A stretch of 64,000 nt of DNA from Pseudoalteromonas sp. XI10 (GTDB lineage Bacteria > Pseudomonadota > Gammaproteobacteria > Enterobacterales > Alteromonadaceae): the NCBI RefSeq assembly GCF_001469895.1, contig NZ_LOPY01000026.1, positions 113,799 to 177,798 on the forward strand, given 5' to 3'. The notes beneath the pieces are model-generated. The model saw only the letters and a list, made by a program, of their open reading frames with translations. It was not told the origin of the DNA and ran no database searches. Positions 45,035 through 55,100 of this stretch are shown here, in pieces. The position numbers were made by a program, and so were the translations under genes. Every line of letters starts with the position of its first letter. Positions within the stretch are counted from its first letter, which is position 1.

Positions 45035-46000
45035 ATGAGAACCTTATCAAGCTGGTGGCTACGTGCTATGGCTGAGTCGTTTAAATGGCAGGGCTTACCA
45101 ATTACTGAGTTGTTTGCAGCGGCAAATATTTCTTTAGCAGAATTAAGTAGCCAAACAGCCCGATACCCACAAGCCAGTGTCAGTATGCTTTGGAAGCAAG
45201 CGCAAGCCATGTTACCAAACACCCACTTAGGTCTTTATGTTGGCAGTAACATGAATGTACGCGCTATTCCGGTGGTAGGCATGGCGATTATTCAGTCAAC
45301 ACAGTTATTGAGTGCTTTTCGGCTGATATTGCGGTATCAAAAATTGATGGGCGATACACATAATGTATCTTTGATCGATCACGGTAGTGAGTATGAACTT
45401 CGCTTTAACTTTAGTGATGGTGAGCGGGATATGTCACTGCTAAGCTACGAAGCGCCTATGGCGTTTTGTGTGAAAATAGCGCGCACTGTAAAGGGAAAAG
45501 ATTGGCACCCAACGCGAATTTGCTTGCAACGTAAAGAGCCACACAGTGAGATTAATGCGCACTTTAATTGCAAAATTGAATACGGCGCAACGACCCACAG
45601 CCTTTTTTTTAGCGAAAATACCGACAGTGAACCTGTGTTATCAAGTCAGATGAAACTAGTGACGCAAACGAATGTGACGCAGGTACTGAGAATTTTACTT
45701 GAAGAGCATTTAATTCAAGGCCAAACCACCAGTAAAGCAATGGCAAAAGCACTTAATATGAGTGAAAAAACGCTGCAGCGCCGTCTTGCAAAAGAGGGCA
45801 CAAGTTTTAGTAAAGAATTAGCAAGTTTAAGACAGCAAAAAAGTGTTTCGTTGTTAAACGAAACAGATCTTTCAGTTACTGAGATAGCCTTTTTATGTGG
45901 CTACTCTGAAATTAGTGCATTTCATCATGCATTTCATCGCTGGTATGGCATGTCGCCAAAATCCTACAAACAAAAAATGGCAATAAAAGCAGGGTCATAA
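45035..46000 (+). CDS. AraC-family regulator of the divergent operon
   Basis: 321 residues. Arabinose_bd-type N-terminal domain (VVGMAIIQSTQLLSAFRLI, YQKLMGDTHNV) and C-terminal HTH pair (MSEKTLQRRLAKEGTSF; CGYSEISAFHHAFHRWYGMSPKSY). TTG 45011 is the first possible codon, but ATG 45035 has a TTAGGA ribosome site, so it is preferred. Divergent from the DUF962/aldolase/BASS operon and probably regulates it. Confidence 0.88.
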   Translation: MRTLSSWWLRAMAESFKWQGLPITELFAAANISLAELSSQTARYPQASVSMLWKQAQAMLPNTHLGLYVGSNMNVRAIPVVGMAIIQSTQLLSAFRLILRYQKLMGDTHNVSLIDHGSEYELRFNFSDGERDMSLLSYEAPMAFCVKIARTVKGKDWHPTRICLQRKEPHSEINAHFNCKIEYGATTHSLFFSENTDSEPVLSSQMKLVTQTNVTQVLRILLEEHLIQGQTTSKAMAKALNMSEKTLQRRLAKEGTSFSKELASLRQQKSVSLLNETDLSVTEIAFLCGYSEISAFHHAFHRWYGMSPKSYKQKMAIKAGS

Positions 46001-46229
46001 TAAGCACGATTTTATTCAGTGAGGTGTTTGTATCTAGTATTTTAACTAGTAAAAAGGTACAGATTGGCGTTTGTTCCTATTCTGTTTGAGTTTGATAATT
46101 ATTCATACAAAAACAACAGTAAAAGCTTAAATAGCAATTGCTTAACACAGACTTGTTACCTAAAATTATTGATAGGACGCAAGGATGATCTAAAACCAAA
46201 ACTCCACCACTAAGTATGAGGTTTGCTGA

Positions 46230-48164
46230 ATGCGAAATCTATCGCTGCGCACTATTTTTATTAGTTTTGTGTTAATTGCATTGTTTGTTGTCACTGTGGT
46301 TAGCGCCTTAATCAATACCAGCCAATTTTCTCGGCTTTATTACCATCAAACAGAAGAGCAATTATTGCCTGACGCTGTGGGTAAAGTGGCTGCCGAAATT
46401 GACGCTCAAATGCGTTACCCGATCTCTGTGTCACAGTCGTTAGCTGAAAACCAAATTCTGCATACGTGGATGAGCGAAGGTGAGAAAAACTCGCCAATTC
46501 ATCAACGTGTCATGGCGTACTTTGCTGACTTACAAAGAAAAAGCGGTGCTTCATCGGTGTTTTGGGTAAGCAAAAACTCAATGAGTTATTACACGCAAGA
46601 CGGCTTTTTCAAATCAATTTCACAAAGTGAGCCAAGAGACAGTTGGTTTTTTGACTTTATTAGCTCAGATAAACGCCAAGCGCTCGCTTTAGATGTAAGT
46701 GAGCAGGGCGGACACCTCACTTTATACGTTAACACGCTAGTTGAAATTGCAGGACAACGCCTCGGTGTGGCAGGGCTTGGTTATGATATTTCAGATATTT
46801 CTAGCATTGTCACGTCGCGTAAAATTGGCGAGCAAGGGTATTTATTTTTAATTGATGACAGCAAGCGAATTATTGCACACGCAAATGATGCTTATATTGG
46901 TAAACAAGTCACAAGCGTCGCTTCATTAAGCGCATTACAAAGCTTTTTGAGTAGTAAACATACTGGCTTTACTCTATCGCAAGTCGAGCTCACAGGTGAA
47001 GATGTTTACGCTGGGGTTATGCCAATTGAAGGAACTGGCCTTACTCTTGTCGCGGTTCAGCCCAAGCAAGAGATATCAAGCGCGATTAATACAGTAGTTT
47101 GGATGTCGATTATCGTAAGTGTCGTGCTTGCTGGTATATTTTTAGTGCTAACGCTTTATTTTGCGAATTGGCTGAGTAAGAAAATACGCAGTGTTGGTGA
47201 CGAGCTACTTGGTATGGCAGGCCACGGCGGTGACTTAACAAAACGTTTAGATGACAGTGTTGATAATGAGCTGGGTCATCTAGCTAAGGGCTTTAATGCT
47301 ATTATTGGTAAAGTAGCTGAGCTGGTAGATGAAATCAGTGTCACCGAGCAAGCGATGCGAGAGGGGATTGACGATCTTGCGAACTTTGCCAACAAAACCT
47401 TTGTTGCTACCGAAGATCAGCGCGCGCAAACCGATCAAGTTGCCACAGCTATTACAGAAATGGGGCAAACAATTAACGAGGTGTCTGATATTGCTCATCG
47501 TACAGCAAGCGACACGGAAGAAGCAGTACGAGAAACCGTGCAAACCAATCAAAGTATGGCTGCTACAGCGCAAACCATGAATGAACTGAATGACATTTTG
47601 ATCACGGTTGATAAAAGTATCGGTGAGTTTGCTAATCAAGCCGCTGAGATCAACTCGGTTGTTGAAGTGATCAATGCAATTTCAGAGCAAACTAACTTAT
47701 TGGCACTCAATGCAGCAATTGAGGCGGCAAGAGCGGGTGAACAAGGGCGTGGCTTTGCGGTGGTTGCTGATGAAGTACGCTCACTTGCACAGCGTACGCA
47801 AACATCGACCTCTGAAATTAGAGAGCAGATTTCGCGCTTACAAAGCTCATCATTGCAATCACAAGAAGCAATTGCCGAAGGTACGCAAAGTAGTCAAAAG
47901 GTCACAGAACTTACGCACGTTGCAGTGTCTGCACTTCAGTCTATTCAGCAGAAGTTTGAGATTATCAGCCAAGGCAATCACCAAGTTGCAGCAGCAACCG
48001 AAGAGCAGGGCACGGTGGTTGAGCATATCAATCAGTCGGCTCATGATATTTCAGACAGTGCAATGCAAATACATGATAACGCTGAACAACAGCAGCGTGG
48101 TACGCAAAGCTTATTATCACGTGCTCAGCACCTTAAAGATTTAGTCAGTCAGTTTAAAGTTTAA
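46230..48164 (+). CDS. Methyl-accepting chemotaxis protein with dCache-type sensor
   Basis: 644 residues. Seen: N-terminal helix (about 8-30), a long periplasmic region with dCache features (about 35-285; [26 protein letters not shown] and [17 protein letters not shown]), a second helix (about 290-312), HAMP (about 315-368) and signalling tip [20 protein letters not shown]. It probably senses amino acids, organic acids or amines directly. A single gene. Confidence 0.92.
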   Translation: MRNLSLRTIFISFVLIALFVVTVVSALINTSQFSRLYYHQTEEQLLPDAVGKVAAEIDAQMRYPISVSQSLAENQILHTWMSEGEKNSPIHQRVMAYFADLQRKSGASSVFWVSKNSMSYYTQDGFFKSISQSEPRDSWFFDFISSDKRQALALDVSEQGGHLTLYVNTLVEIAGQRLGVAGLGYDISDISSIVTSRKIGEQGYLFLIDDSKRIIAHANDAYIGKQVTSVASLSALQSFLSSKHTGFTLSQVELTGEDVYAGVMPIEGTGLTLVAVQPKQEISSAINTVVWMSIIVSVVLAGIFLVLTLYFANWLSKKIRSVGDELLGMAGHGGDLTKRLDDSVDNELGHLAKGFNAIIGKVAELVDEISVTEQAMREGIDDLANFANKTFVATEDQRAQTDQVATAITEMGQTINEVSDIAHRTASDTEEAVRETVQTNQSMAATAQTMNELNDILITVDKSIGEFANQAAEINSVVEVINAISEQTNLLALNAAIEAARAGEQGRGFAVVADEVRSLAQRTQTSTSEIREQISRLQSSSLQSQEAIAEGTQSSQKVTELTHVAVSALQSIQQKFEIISQGNHQVAAATEEQGTVVEHINQSAHDISDSAMQIHDNAEQQQRGTQSLLSRAQHLKDLVSQFKV

Positions 48165-48194
48165 TTGCCTGCTTTTTAAATCTGCTTCGAGTAA

Positions 48195-48226
48195 AAAGCG
48201 TTAACAACATGTATTGTTAACGCTTT
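48195..48226 (+). terminator. Terminator after the dCache chemoreceptor
   Basis: 13-bp stem AAAGCGTTAACAA/TTGTTAACGCTTT with 6-nt loop, then ACTGCTTTTTAG. T-rich tail is slightly displaced. Confidence 0.7.
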
Positions 48227-48424
48227 ACTGCTTTTTAGCTTACAAGTGAGAGTTTCAGTTTACTTGTTTGCTGCTAATTCCTTTCTTATTAGTAACACAT
48301 CGTGCAAAAAACTTTCAAAAAGGGACTATTAACTAAGTTTTTAGTGCGTTTAAGTGCGCTGCGTATTACAATTGAGACTTTATATCATTACCGCATTTCC
48401 AGCTGATAGGTATTTCACTTCTTC

Positions 48425-49318
48425 ATGACAGATATTACAACACACCAAGCATCTCGACGCCGCTTGTTGATTGCCTTAGCCATAACGTGCTCGTTTATGG
48501 TGATACAGGTTATTGGCGCCTATTATTCGAATTCGCTTGCTGTACTTGCTGATGCTGGGCATTTGTTTGTTCATAACAGTTCTTTATTCATCGCGCTTAT
48601 TGCCTCAAGCATGGCGATATATTTCGCGAAAAACTTTAATGATGGCTACCAGCGCGCAGAGCTTACTGGTGGCTTGATCAATGGCATCTTATATTTAAGT
48701 ATTAGCTTGATTATCCTTTATGAGGGTGGTGAGCGTTACTTTCATCATAGCGATGGCCATGATTTACAAATTAATAGCTATCTGATGTCGGTCATTTCAG
48801 CTATTGGTTTTTTGTTTCATGGTGCTGCAGCTTGGGTGTTATACAAAGGGCGCAAAGCCAGTATTAACGTTTATGCAGTGTTTTTACACTCGTTTTTTGA
48901 TTTAATTTCAACGGTTTCAACCTTCTTTGCTGGTATTTTAATCCACCTAACTGGCTGGGCAGAAATCGATATTATTTCGAGTATGTTGATTGCTACCTTT
49001 GTCTTGTTTACTGGGGTTAAAGTGATCATTCGTTGTATTCAAGGTTTACTTGAGAACAGAAATAAGCTGCCGAATGTAGCTGATATTGAACAAAGCATTG
49101 CCTCTGTTGAGCATGTAGAGAATGTTCACAATGTAACGGTAATGCGCCAAGACAAAGATATTATTGTAGGCGCGCATGTTGTTTTAAAGCAGCATTGTAC
49201 CGTTGAAAAGCATGATGAAGCGTGTCGCTTAAAGGTCGAACAACTACTGCTGTCACGCTTTAAAATTGGAAAAAGTGTGCTGCAAATAGAAAGTCATGAA
49301 TGCCAACATGTTAATTAA
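48425..49318 (+). CDS. Cation diffusion facilitator (ZitB/CzcD type) with altered metal ligand
   Basis: 297 residues, six helices, then a cytosolic C-terminal domain. Members of this group export Zn, Cd or Co from the cytosol using a proton. Seen: LADAGHLFVHNS in helix 2 (His46 and His50; ZitB has Asp at the second position), HSFFD in helix 5 (His155, Asp159, normal), a short His-containing loop between helices 4 and 5 (YFHHSDGHD) and a C-terminal His-rich tail. The change to HxxxH is unusual and could change metal choice. A single gene. Confidence 0.88.
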   Translation: MTDITTHQASRRRLLIALAITCSFMVIQVIGAYYSNSLAVLADAGHLFVHNSSLFIALIASSMAIYFAKNFNDGYQRAELTGGLINGILYLSISLIILYEGGERYFHHSDGHDLQINSYLMSVISAIGFLFHGAAAWVLYKGRKASINVYAVFLHSFFDLISTVSTFFAGILIHLTGWAEIDIISSMLIATFVLFTGVKVIIRCIQGLLENRNKLPNVADIEQSIASVEHVENVHNVTVMRQDKDIIVGAHVVLKQHCTVEKHDEACRLKVEQLLLSRFKIGKSVLQIESHECQHVN

Positions 49319-49349
49319 AGTGGCAAAATATTTAATTTTCTTTTAACTT

Positions 49350-49383
49350 AAAGGTATCACTATGAAGTTAGGGTACCTTTTTT
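49350..49383 (+). terminator. Terminator-like hairpin between CDF and hybrid kinase
   Basis: Stem AAAGGTA/TACCTTT with a 17-nt loop, followed by six Ts. It ends exactly where the next gene starts, so it may both end the CDF transcript and influence the kinase. Confidence 0.6.
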
Positions 49384-52168
49384 GCTTCAAAATAAGCCTT
49401 CATATTTCAACTTTTTAGCTGCAGTACTATTTGGTTGTGTTGCAGGAGTTGTTAATCTGCTCCCTATTTGGTTTTTAGACAGCTCAGAGTTTCTTCTTGG
49501 CCAGTTTTTTGTGATCTTAAGCTTGCTGCTACTTGGTTGGCGGTTTGCAATTATCACTTTTATTATAAGTACAGGGTTTATTTTTTACAGGTGGGGGCAT
49601 GCCTGGCCTTCCATTGTATTTGCTTTAGAGCTCATCTGCTTACAGCTTTTCTGTTTATCAAAATCGCGACCAGTTTTTTTTAGAGGTATGCTGTTTTGGC
49701 TGATGATAGGTTTGCCATTACTTTGGAGTTTTGGCCATTTCTTTTTAGGTTTACCAATTCTAACGATTGCTATTGCACTTGCTAAGTACTGTTTAAATGC
49801 TGCAATTTACTTATCTGTTATTGATTTACTGAGCTTTTTCTTTAGTCGCTATTCGTGGCATAAACATTATTCTTCGCTCTATAAAATACTTAACTATGTT
49901 GTTACTTTACTGGTTGTGCTGGTAGTCATATTAACCTCTGTAGTACTAACCAATAACCATTATGCGCGCATTGAGTATGAGATAAATGCGCAGTTAAAAG
50001 AAAAAGCCAAAGAAATCGCACGCACCATTGATGCTCACCTCGATCATCATAAAAAAGGGGTGGTACTCACTGCCAGAAGCATTGCCAACGGTGTCCCTCG
50101 TCAAATTGCCCTTGAGAATATGGCAAACCTATACCCTGATTTTAGAACACAGATAATTGCTGATGCCTTTGCTGATGTCACCCACTTTTATCCACAATCG
50201 TTAGCGATTAGTTTGCAGCAGTCAAACATTCGCGCCAATGTGGCAGATAGAGATTACTTTATAAATGCACCTAATAATGAGCTTGGTTATATCTCTACAA
50301 TATTTAAAGGTCGTGGTTTTGGCTCTTTACCAATAGTTGCAGTATCAGCACCGATTTATATTGAAGATACTTTTACTGGCGTCGTTGAAGGCTCACTGAT
50401 GTTTGATTATTTTGCAGGCCTCAGGCCCAGTCTATTTAGTCACCAGGGCGAGTTGTTGATTTTAGATGCCAGCAACAAAGTGGTATTTAGCACATTAGAT
50501 GACTTTAAAGAGTTACAACAATTAACAGATGAAGAAATAGATTCGTTTGCAGACGAAGCACGCTTCAAAATGTTTGATGCTGAGAACGAACAGCAGTTTT
50601 ACGCCAGAGAAGCTCGCTCAACAGAGCATAACTGGATTGTAATGACCATGCTCAATCGCAAACATGCCAACAATGTTGCGGTGAGTGCATGGGGTCAGTC
50701 TTTGGTGATGATATTGTTTATTATTTTATTAACCAGTGTGTTTATCACGCAATTAAGTCGCTGGTTAATCGCTCCAATTGAAAAGCTAGCTGAACAAATA
50801 GACAAATTTGAACCTGAGCGTGCAATCACCGATACCGACTTACCACAAACTTGGCTAGAAGTGAGTCGTTTGCAGTCGCAGTTTTCGAGTTTAGCAAATA
50901 AGCTGGCGCTTAATTTTAATCGCTTGCATCAAGCGAATCACGAAAACGAAGTGTTAAATAACAAACTGACTGATTTTAATGCTCAGCTCGAGCAACAAGT
51001 TAATGATAAAACAAATGAGCTAGTCGAAGCAGTGCGCGTAGCGAACCAAGCCAACCGTACTAAGTCGCAATTTTTAGCGAATATGAGCCATGAAATCCGT
51101 ACCCCGCTTAATGGTATTTTAGGCATGACTCAACTGCTATTAGAAAATCCTAAACTTCCCGAAACTGAGCGCGATGAGCTGGCGATGATCCACCAAAGTG
51201 CCAATAACCTGCTGTTGATTTTAAATGATATTTTAGATTTTTCGAAAATTGAAGCGGGGGCACTTAAATTAGAAAACCGCGCTGTAGATATTAAGGCCTT
51301 ACTACAACAATTAGCAAAAGTATTTAGCAATACCAGTGTGAAAACGGGTGTCGAATTTAACTTAAGCATAGCAAAGGACATACCTGAGTATATCCGTCTA
51401 GATCCACTGAGGTTTAGCCAAGTAATCAATAATATTTTGAGTAACGCGGGTAAATTTACTGAGTCAGGCGAAATAAACATGCAATGCCAAATGGCAAATA
51501 GTGCACTAGTAATAAAAATTCGCGATACAGGTATAGGTATTTCTGCAAATCAACAAACTAAATTGTTTACTGAGTTCACTCAAGCCGATATATCAACTAC
51601 TCGTAAATATGGTGGTACGGGTCTTGGACTCACCATTAGTAAACGTATTATTGAGCTGATGGATGGAGGGCTTTCTTTGGTGAGCCAAGAAGGTGAGGGG
51701 AGTGAATTTACTATTATTGTGCCTGTGACTGTGAGCGACGCAGAAGCAACGGTAGAACAAAGTACAGACAAGCCAACACTTAGTGGCATAAATGTATTAA
51801 TTGTTGAGGATAACCCTGTCAATCAAATCGTGCTGCAAAAAATGATGCAAGACACCCAGTGTACTATCAAAAAGGCAAACGATGGCTTACAGGCGCTTGA
51901 GCAGCTTAAAAGCTTTGCGGCAGATATTATATTGATGGACTGCCAAATGCCACACATGGATGGTTATCAATGTACACAAGAAATAAAGCAGAACCCTGCG
52001 CTGTATGGCGAAGCTATCATTATTGCTATTACGGCGAACGCCTTTGAAGAGGATCAAAAGCGTTGCCTTGTAGCGGGTATGGATGACTTTATCTCGAAGC
52101 CAATCAATAAAGATGAGCTTTATCGCTGCTTAAATAAATGGTTTAAAGCGCGTTTAGTCGATCAATAA
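49382..52168 (+). CDS. Hybrid sensor histidine kinase with membrane sensor, dCache-like and receiver domains
   Basis: 928 residues. Seen: a multi-helix N-terminal membrane domain (about 12-155, MASE-like), helix (about 172-195), an extracytoplasmic Cache-like region (about 200-415), helix (about 425-445), HAMP, coiled coil, HisKA with MSHEIRTPLNGI (phospho-His570), HATPase with GTGLGLTISKRI and a receiver with LMDCQMPHMDG (phospho-Asp853). It signals to a separate Hpt or response regulator not seen here. The start is uncertain: TTG 49382 has no ribosome site, while ATG 49362 with AAGG is one base out of frame across a T6 run. Its 3' end overlaps the 52143 gene by 26 bp, tail to tail. Confidence 0.92.
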   Translation: MLQNKPSYFNFLAAVLFGCVAGVVNLLPIWFLDSSEFLLGQFFVILSLLLLGWRFAIITFIISTGFIFYRWGHAWPSIVFALELICLQLFCLSKSRPVFFRGMLFWLMIGLPLLWSFGHFFLGLPILTIAIALAKYCLNAAIYLSVIDLLSFFFSRYSWHKHYSSLYKILNYVVTLLVVLVVILTSVVLTNNHYARIEYEINAQLKEKAKEIARTIDAHLDHHKKGVVLTARSIANGVPRQIALENMANLYPDFRTQIIADAFADVTHFYPQSLAISLQQSNIRANVADRDYFINAPNNELGYISTIFKGRGFGSLPIVAVSAPIYIEDTFTGVVEGSLMFDYFAGLRPSLFSHQGELLILDASNKVVFSTLDDFKELQQLTDEEIDSFADEARFKMFDAENEQQFYAREARSTEHNWIVMTMLNRKHANNVAVSAWGQSLVMILFIILLTSVFITQLSRWLIAPIEKLAEQIDKFEPERAITDTDLPQTWLEVSRLQSQFSSLANKLALNFNRLHQANHENEVLNNKLTDFNAQLEQQVNDKTNELVEAVRVANQANRTKSQFLANMSHEIRTPLNGILGMTQLLLENPKLPETERDELAMIHQSANNLLLILNDILDFSKIEAGALKLENRAVDIKALLQQLAKVFSNTSVKTGVEFNLSIAKDIPEYIRLDPLRFSQVINNILSNAGKFTESGEINMQCQMANSALVIKIRDTGIGISANQQTKLFTEFTQADISTTRKYGGTGLGLTISKRIIELMDGGLSLVSQEGEGSEFTIIVPVTVSDAEATVEQSTDKPTLSGINVLIVEDNPVNQIVLQKMMQDTQCTIKKANDGLQALEQLKSFAADIILMDCQMPHMDGYQCTQEIKQNPALYGEAIIIAITANAFEEDQKRCLVAGMDDFISKPINKDELYRCLNKWFKARLVDQ

Positions 52169-55100
52169 TTCCCTGAATCGTACTTTCTGCAATTAGATCA
52201 TCGGCCAACATGGGTTTTGCGAAGTAGTACCCTTGTAAATCTTCGCAGCCCATCTCTGTTAAGAAGCTGATTTGCTCTCCTGTCTCAACTCCTTCAGCAA
52301 TACAATATAAGCCTAAGTTTGATGACAACGCATGGATGGTTTTTATTATTGACTCATTACTTTTATCTTGGCCAATGTTTCTCACGAAGCTTTGGTCAAT
52401 TTTGATCACATCAATCGGGAATTGACTTAGGTAAGTTAGTGACGAGTAACCTGTGCCAAAGTCATCAAGTAATAGTTTGAAGCCGGCATTTTTAAGTTTT
52501 TGCAGCTGCTTAGAAGCTTTCTCTTTATCTTCTAATAGTGTGTTTTCTGTAATCTCAAGTCGCAGCTGTACAGGCTTAACCATGTGATTATTCAAAATAA
52601 GTAATAAGCGTTCAGTTAAGTTCGATTTTAAAATATGCGTTGGTGACAGGTTTAATGATAAATAAAACTGTGGGTTAGCACGCAGCATAGGTAGCAGCTC
52701 TGTTAGCGCTCTATCAAGGGCTTGCTCAGTCAGCGCATCGATTAGACCTATCTCTTCAGCAATAGGAATGAATTCGGCAGGTGATACAAAACCTTGCTCG
52801 TTCTTCCAGCGCATTAAAAGCTCAACGCCGTTAATTTTTTTAGTTTTAGCATTAACAATAGGCTGATAGTTATTAAATAACTCATCGTCTTTAAACGCAT
52901 CTTTCAAGGCATTTTCAAGTAACAGCTTTTTGGTCAGCTGGTTATTCATCTGCTCTGTGAAATATTTAAAATTGTTACGGCCAGATTGCTTAGCATGCAT
53001 CATGGCTATATCTGAATTTTTAATTAAATCATCTGCTGTTTTCGCATCAAATGGGTAAAGAGCGACACCAACACTCGCTGAAATGTTGATTGAAAAGTCG
53101 TCAATTATAACCTTGCTTGCCAGTTCTTCAGTGAGCTTTTTAACGAGATCACTGAGTGTTTGCGGTGAGTGTAAATCTTTAATAAGAACCAAAAACTCAT
53201 CGCCACTTTGACGGCCTATTACGGCGTTTTCAGGTAACATTAGACTTACTCTTTGCGTGATATCGCAAAGTAATTGGTCGCCGACAGCGTGCCCGAATGA
53301 ATCATTTACTGGTTTAAATTTATCTAAATCAATAAATAATAATGCAGCTAGTTTATTGTATTTTTTGGCGTTATTTATACAGTTGCTAATTTTTGTATAC
53401 ATTAAAGAGCGGTTAGGCAAGCCCGTTAACGGGTCATAATTTGCTAAATAGCGCAAATCGTCTTCAGCGCGTTTTTGCTCTGTTAAGTCTGAAATTACAA
53501 TTACATAATGACTAATTGTTTGGCTTTCCTTGGCTACAGCCGTGACACTAATATGAACCGGGTGTGCAGGGCTTTTTAAAGTACGAATGACAGCCTCTGT
53601 TTTCCAATTTTGCTTTGGTTTAAGTGTTTTTAATACGTCTATATATTCAAGGTATTTTGCACGGCCTATGGCTGCAATAAAGTCGCGACTAGTAAGTTCT
53701 GCAACATTGTTTGGCGTGGCGAATGCTTCACCAAAACTAGCATTAGCAGAAAATGGTTTGAGTTGATTGTCTAAAATTAGCAACCAGTCGTTTATTTGCC
53801 CAAATGCTTCGCCGAGCACACTGGCTTGCTGGGCATTAGCGCGTTGCTCTGTAATATTGGTATAAATACCGGTTATTTTTAATGGACGGTTGTTTTCATC
53901 GGTTGCAACAATACGGCCAATGTCTTCGTACCAAAGCCAGCTGCCATTTTTATGTTTTAAACGGTAAGTAGTGTTCCATTGCTCATTATTTGTTTGCTTA
54001 CAAAATAGTTGCCACTGGCTAGTTACATTATTGCGATCGTGCGGGTGCACTAAGCCCACAAACTTGTTGAGGCTTATACCATCTTTATATTCGGCATAGC
54101 CCAGTTCAGCAGAAAAGCGAGTCGTTCTTAAAAATTGTTCTGCTAGGTTAATCTCCCAAACACCACTTTTAGTACTACTTAAAGCGAGTTCGGTTTGTTG
54201 TTGTGATTTTACAGCTTCTGCATGCGCACGGCCGATCATTTGCTGACGAGCACGGTATTGCCAAAATAGGAAAAACAAAACAGCTAAAACAATAATGACA
54301 TAACTTGCTTTTGCAGCAGGGGATGACCAAGGTGCATGTGCAACGTTGAACCTTAGCTGTCTAGACGCTGATATTGCATCGCTTAACTCGGTTGACGACG
54401 ACACTGATAACACATAATCACCAGGCGGTAACTTAGTGAAAAAGACCTCATTGGTTGTTAGCTTGTCGTATTGCAGTGAGGTTGGCCCATCAAGGGTCAC
54501 TCGGTACGATGTTTTATCTTTATTGATGGTATCAAAATTAGAAAAGGTGACTGCTAAGCCCATATCATCATAAGTGATCTGCAGAGGCGTATTCACATAT
54601 TTATATGGATGATAGTTAAGCTCTCGCGAAAGCAAAGTTACATTGGTAATTTCGGTATTTATGTTACCTGCCTCTACAGGCGACGATAAAAAGTCCTCTG
54701 GTGAAAGTAAAAGTACGCCTCGGGTACTACCAAATGCTAGTTGCCCGTTATGTAAGGTGGTGTCGGCATCAATGTTAAATTCATTAACGGCTAAACCATC
54801 GCGAATAAAGTATCGGTCAAGTTCTAAGGAGCTTAAGTCAAGGCGGTAAAGGCCATTTTGAGTCCCTAACCATAAAAAACCAAAACGATCTATTTGCAAT
54901 GCAAAAACAGATTTAGCTTTTAAGCCCGACTGTATATTAATACGGTGTTTAACTTCGTAAGTTTTAGCATCTATGCCAATAAGCCCTTCGTCAGCTGAAC
55001 CAAGCCAAAGGGTATTGTTATAATCCATCACCCAGTCATCAATTGTGGTGAACGCTAAAGGGTTATAGTTTTCTGTTTGGTATATCAGTGTTAACTTTTG

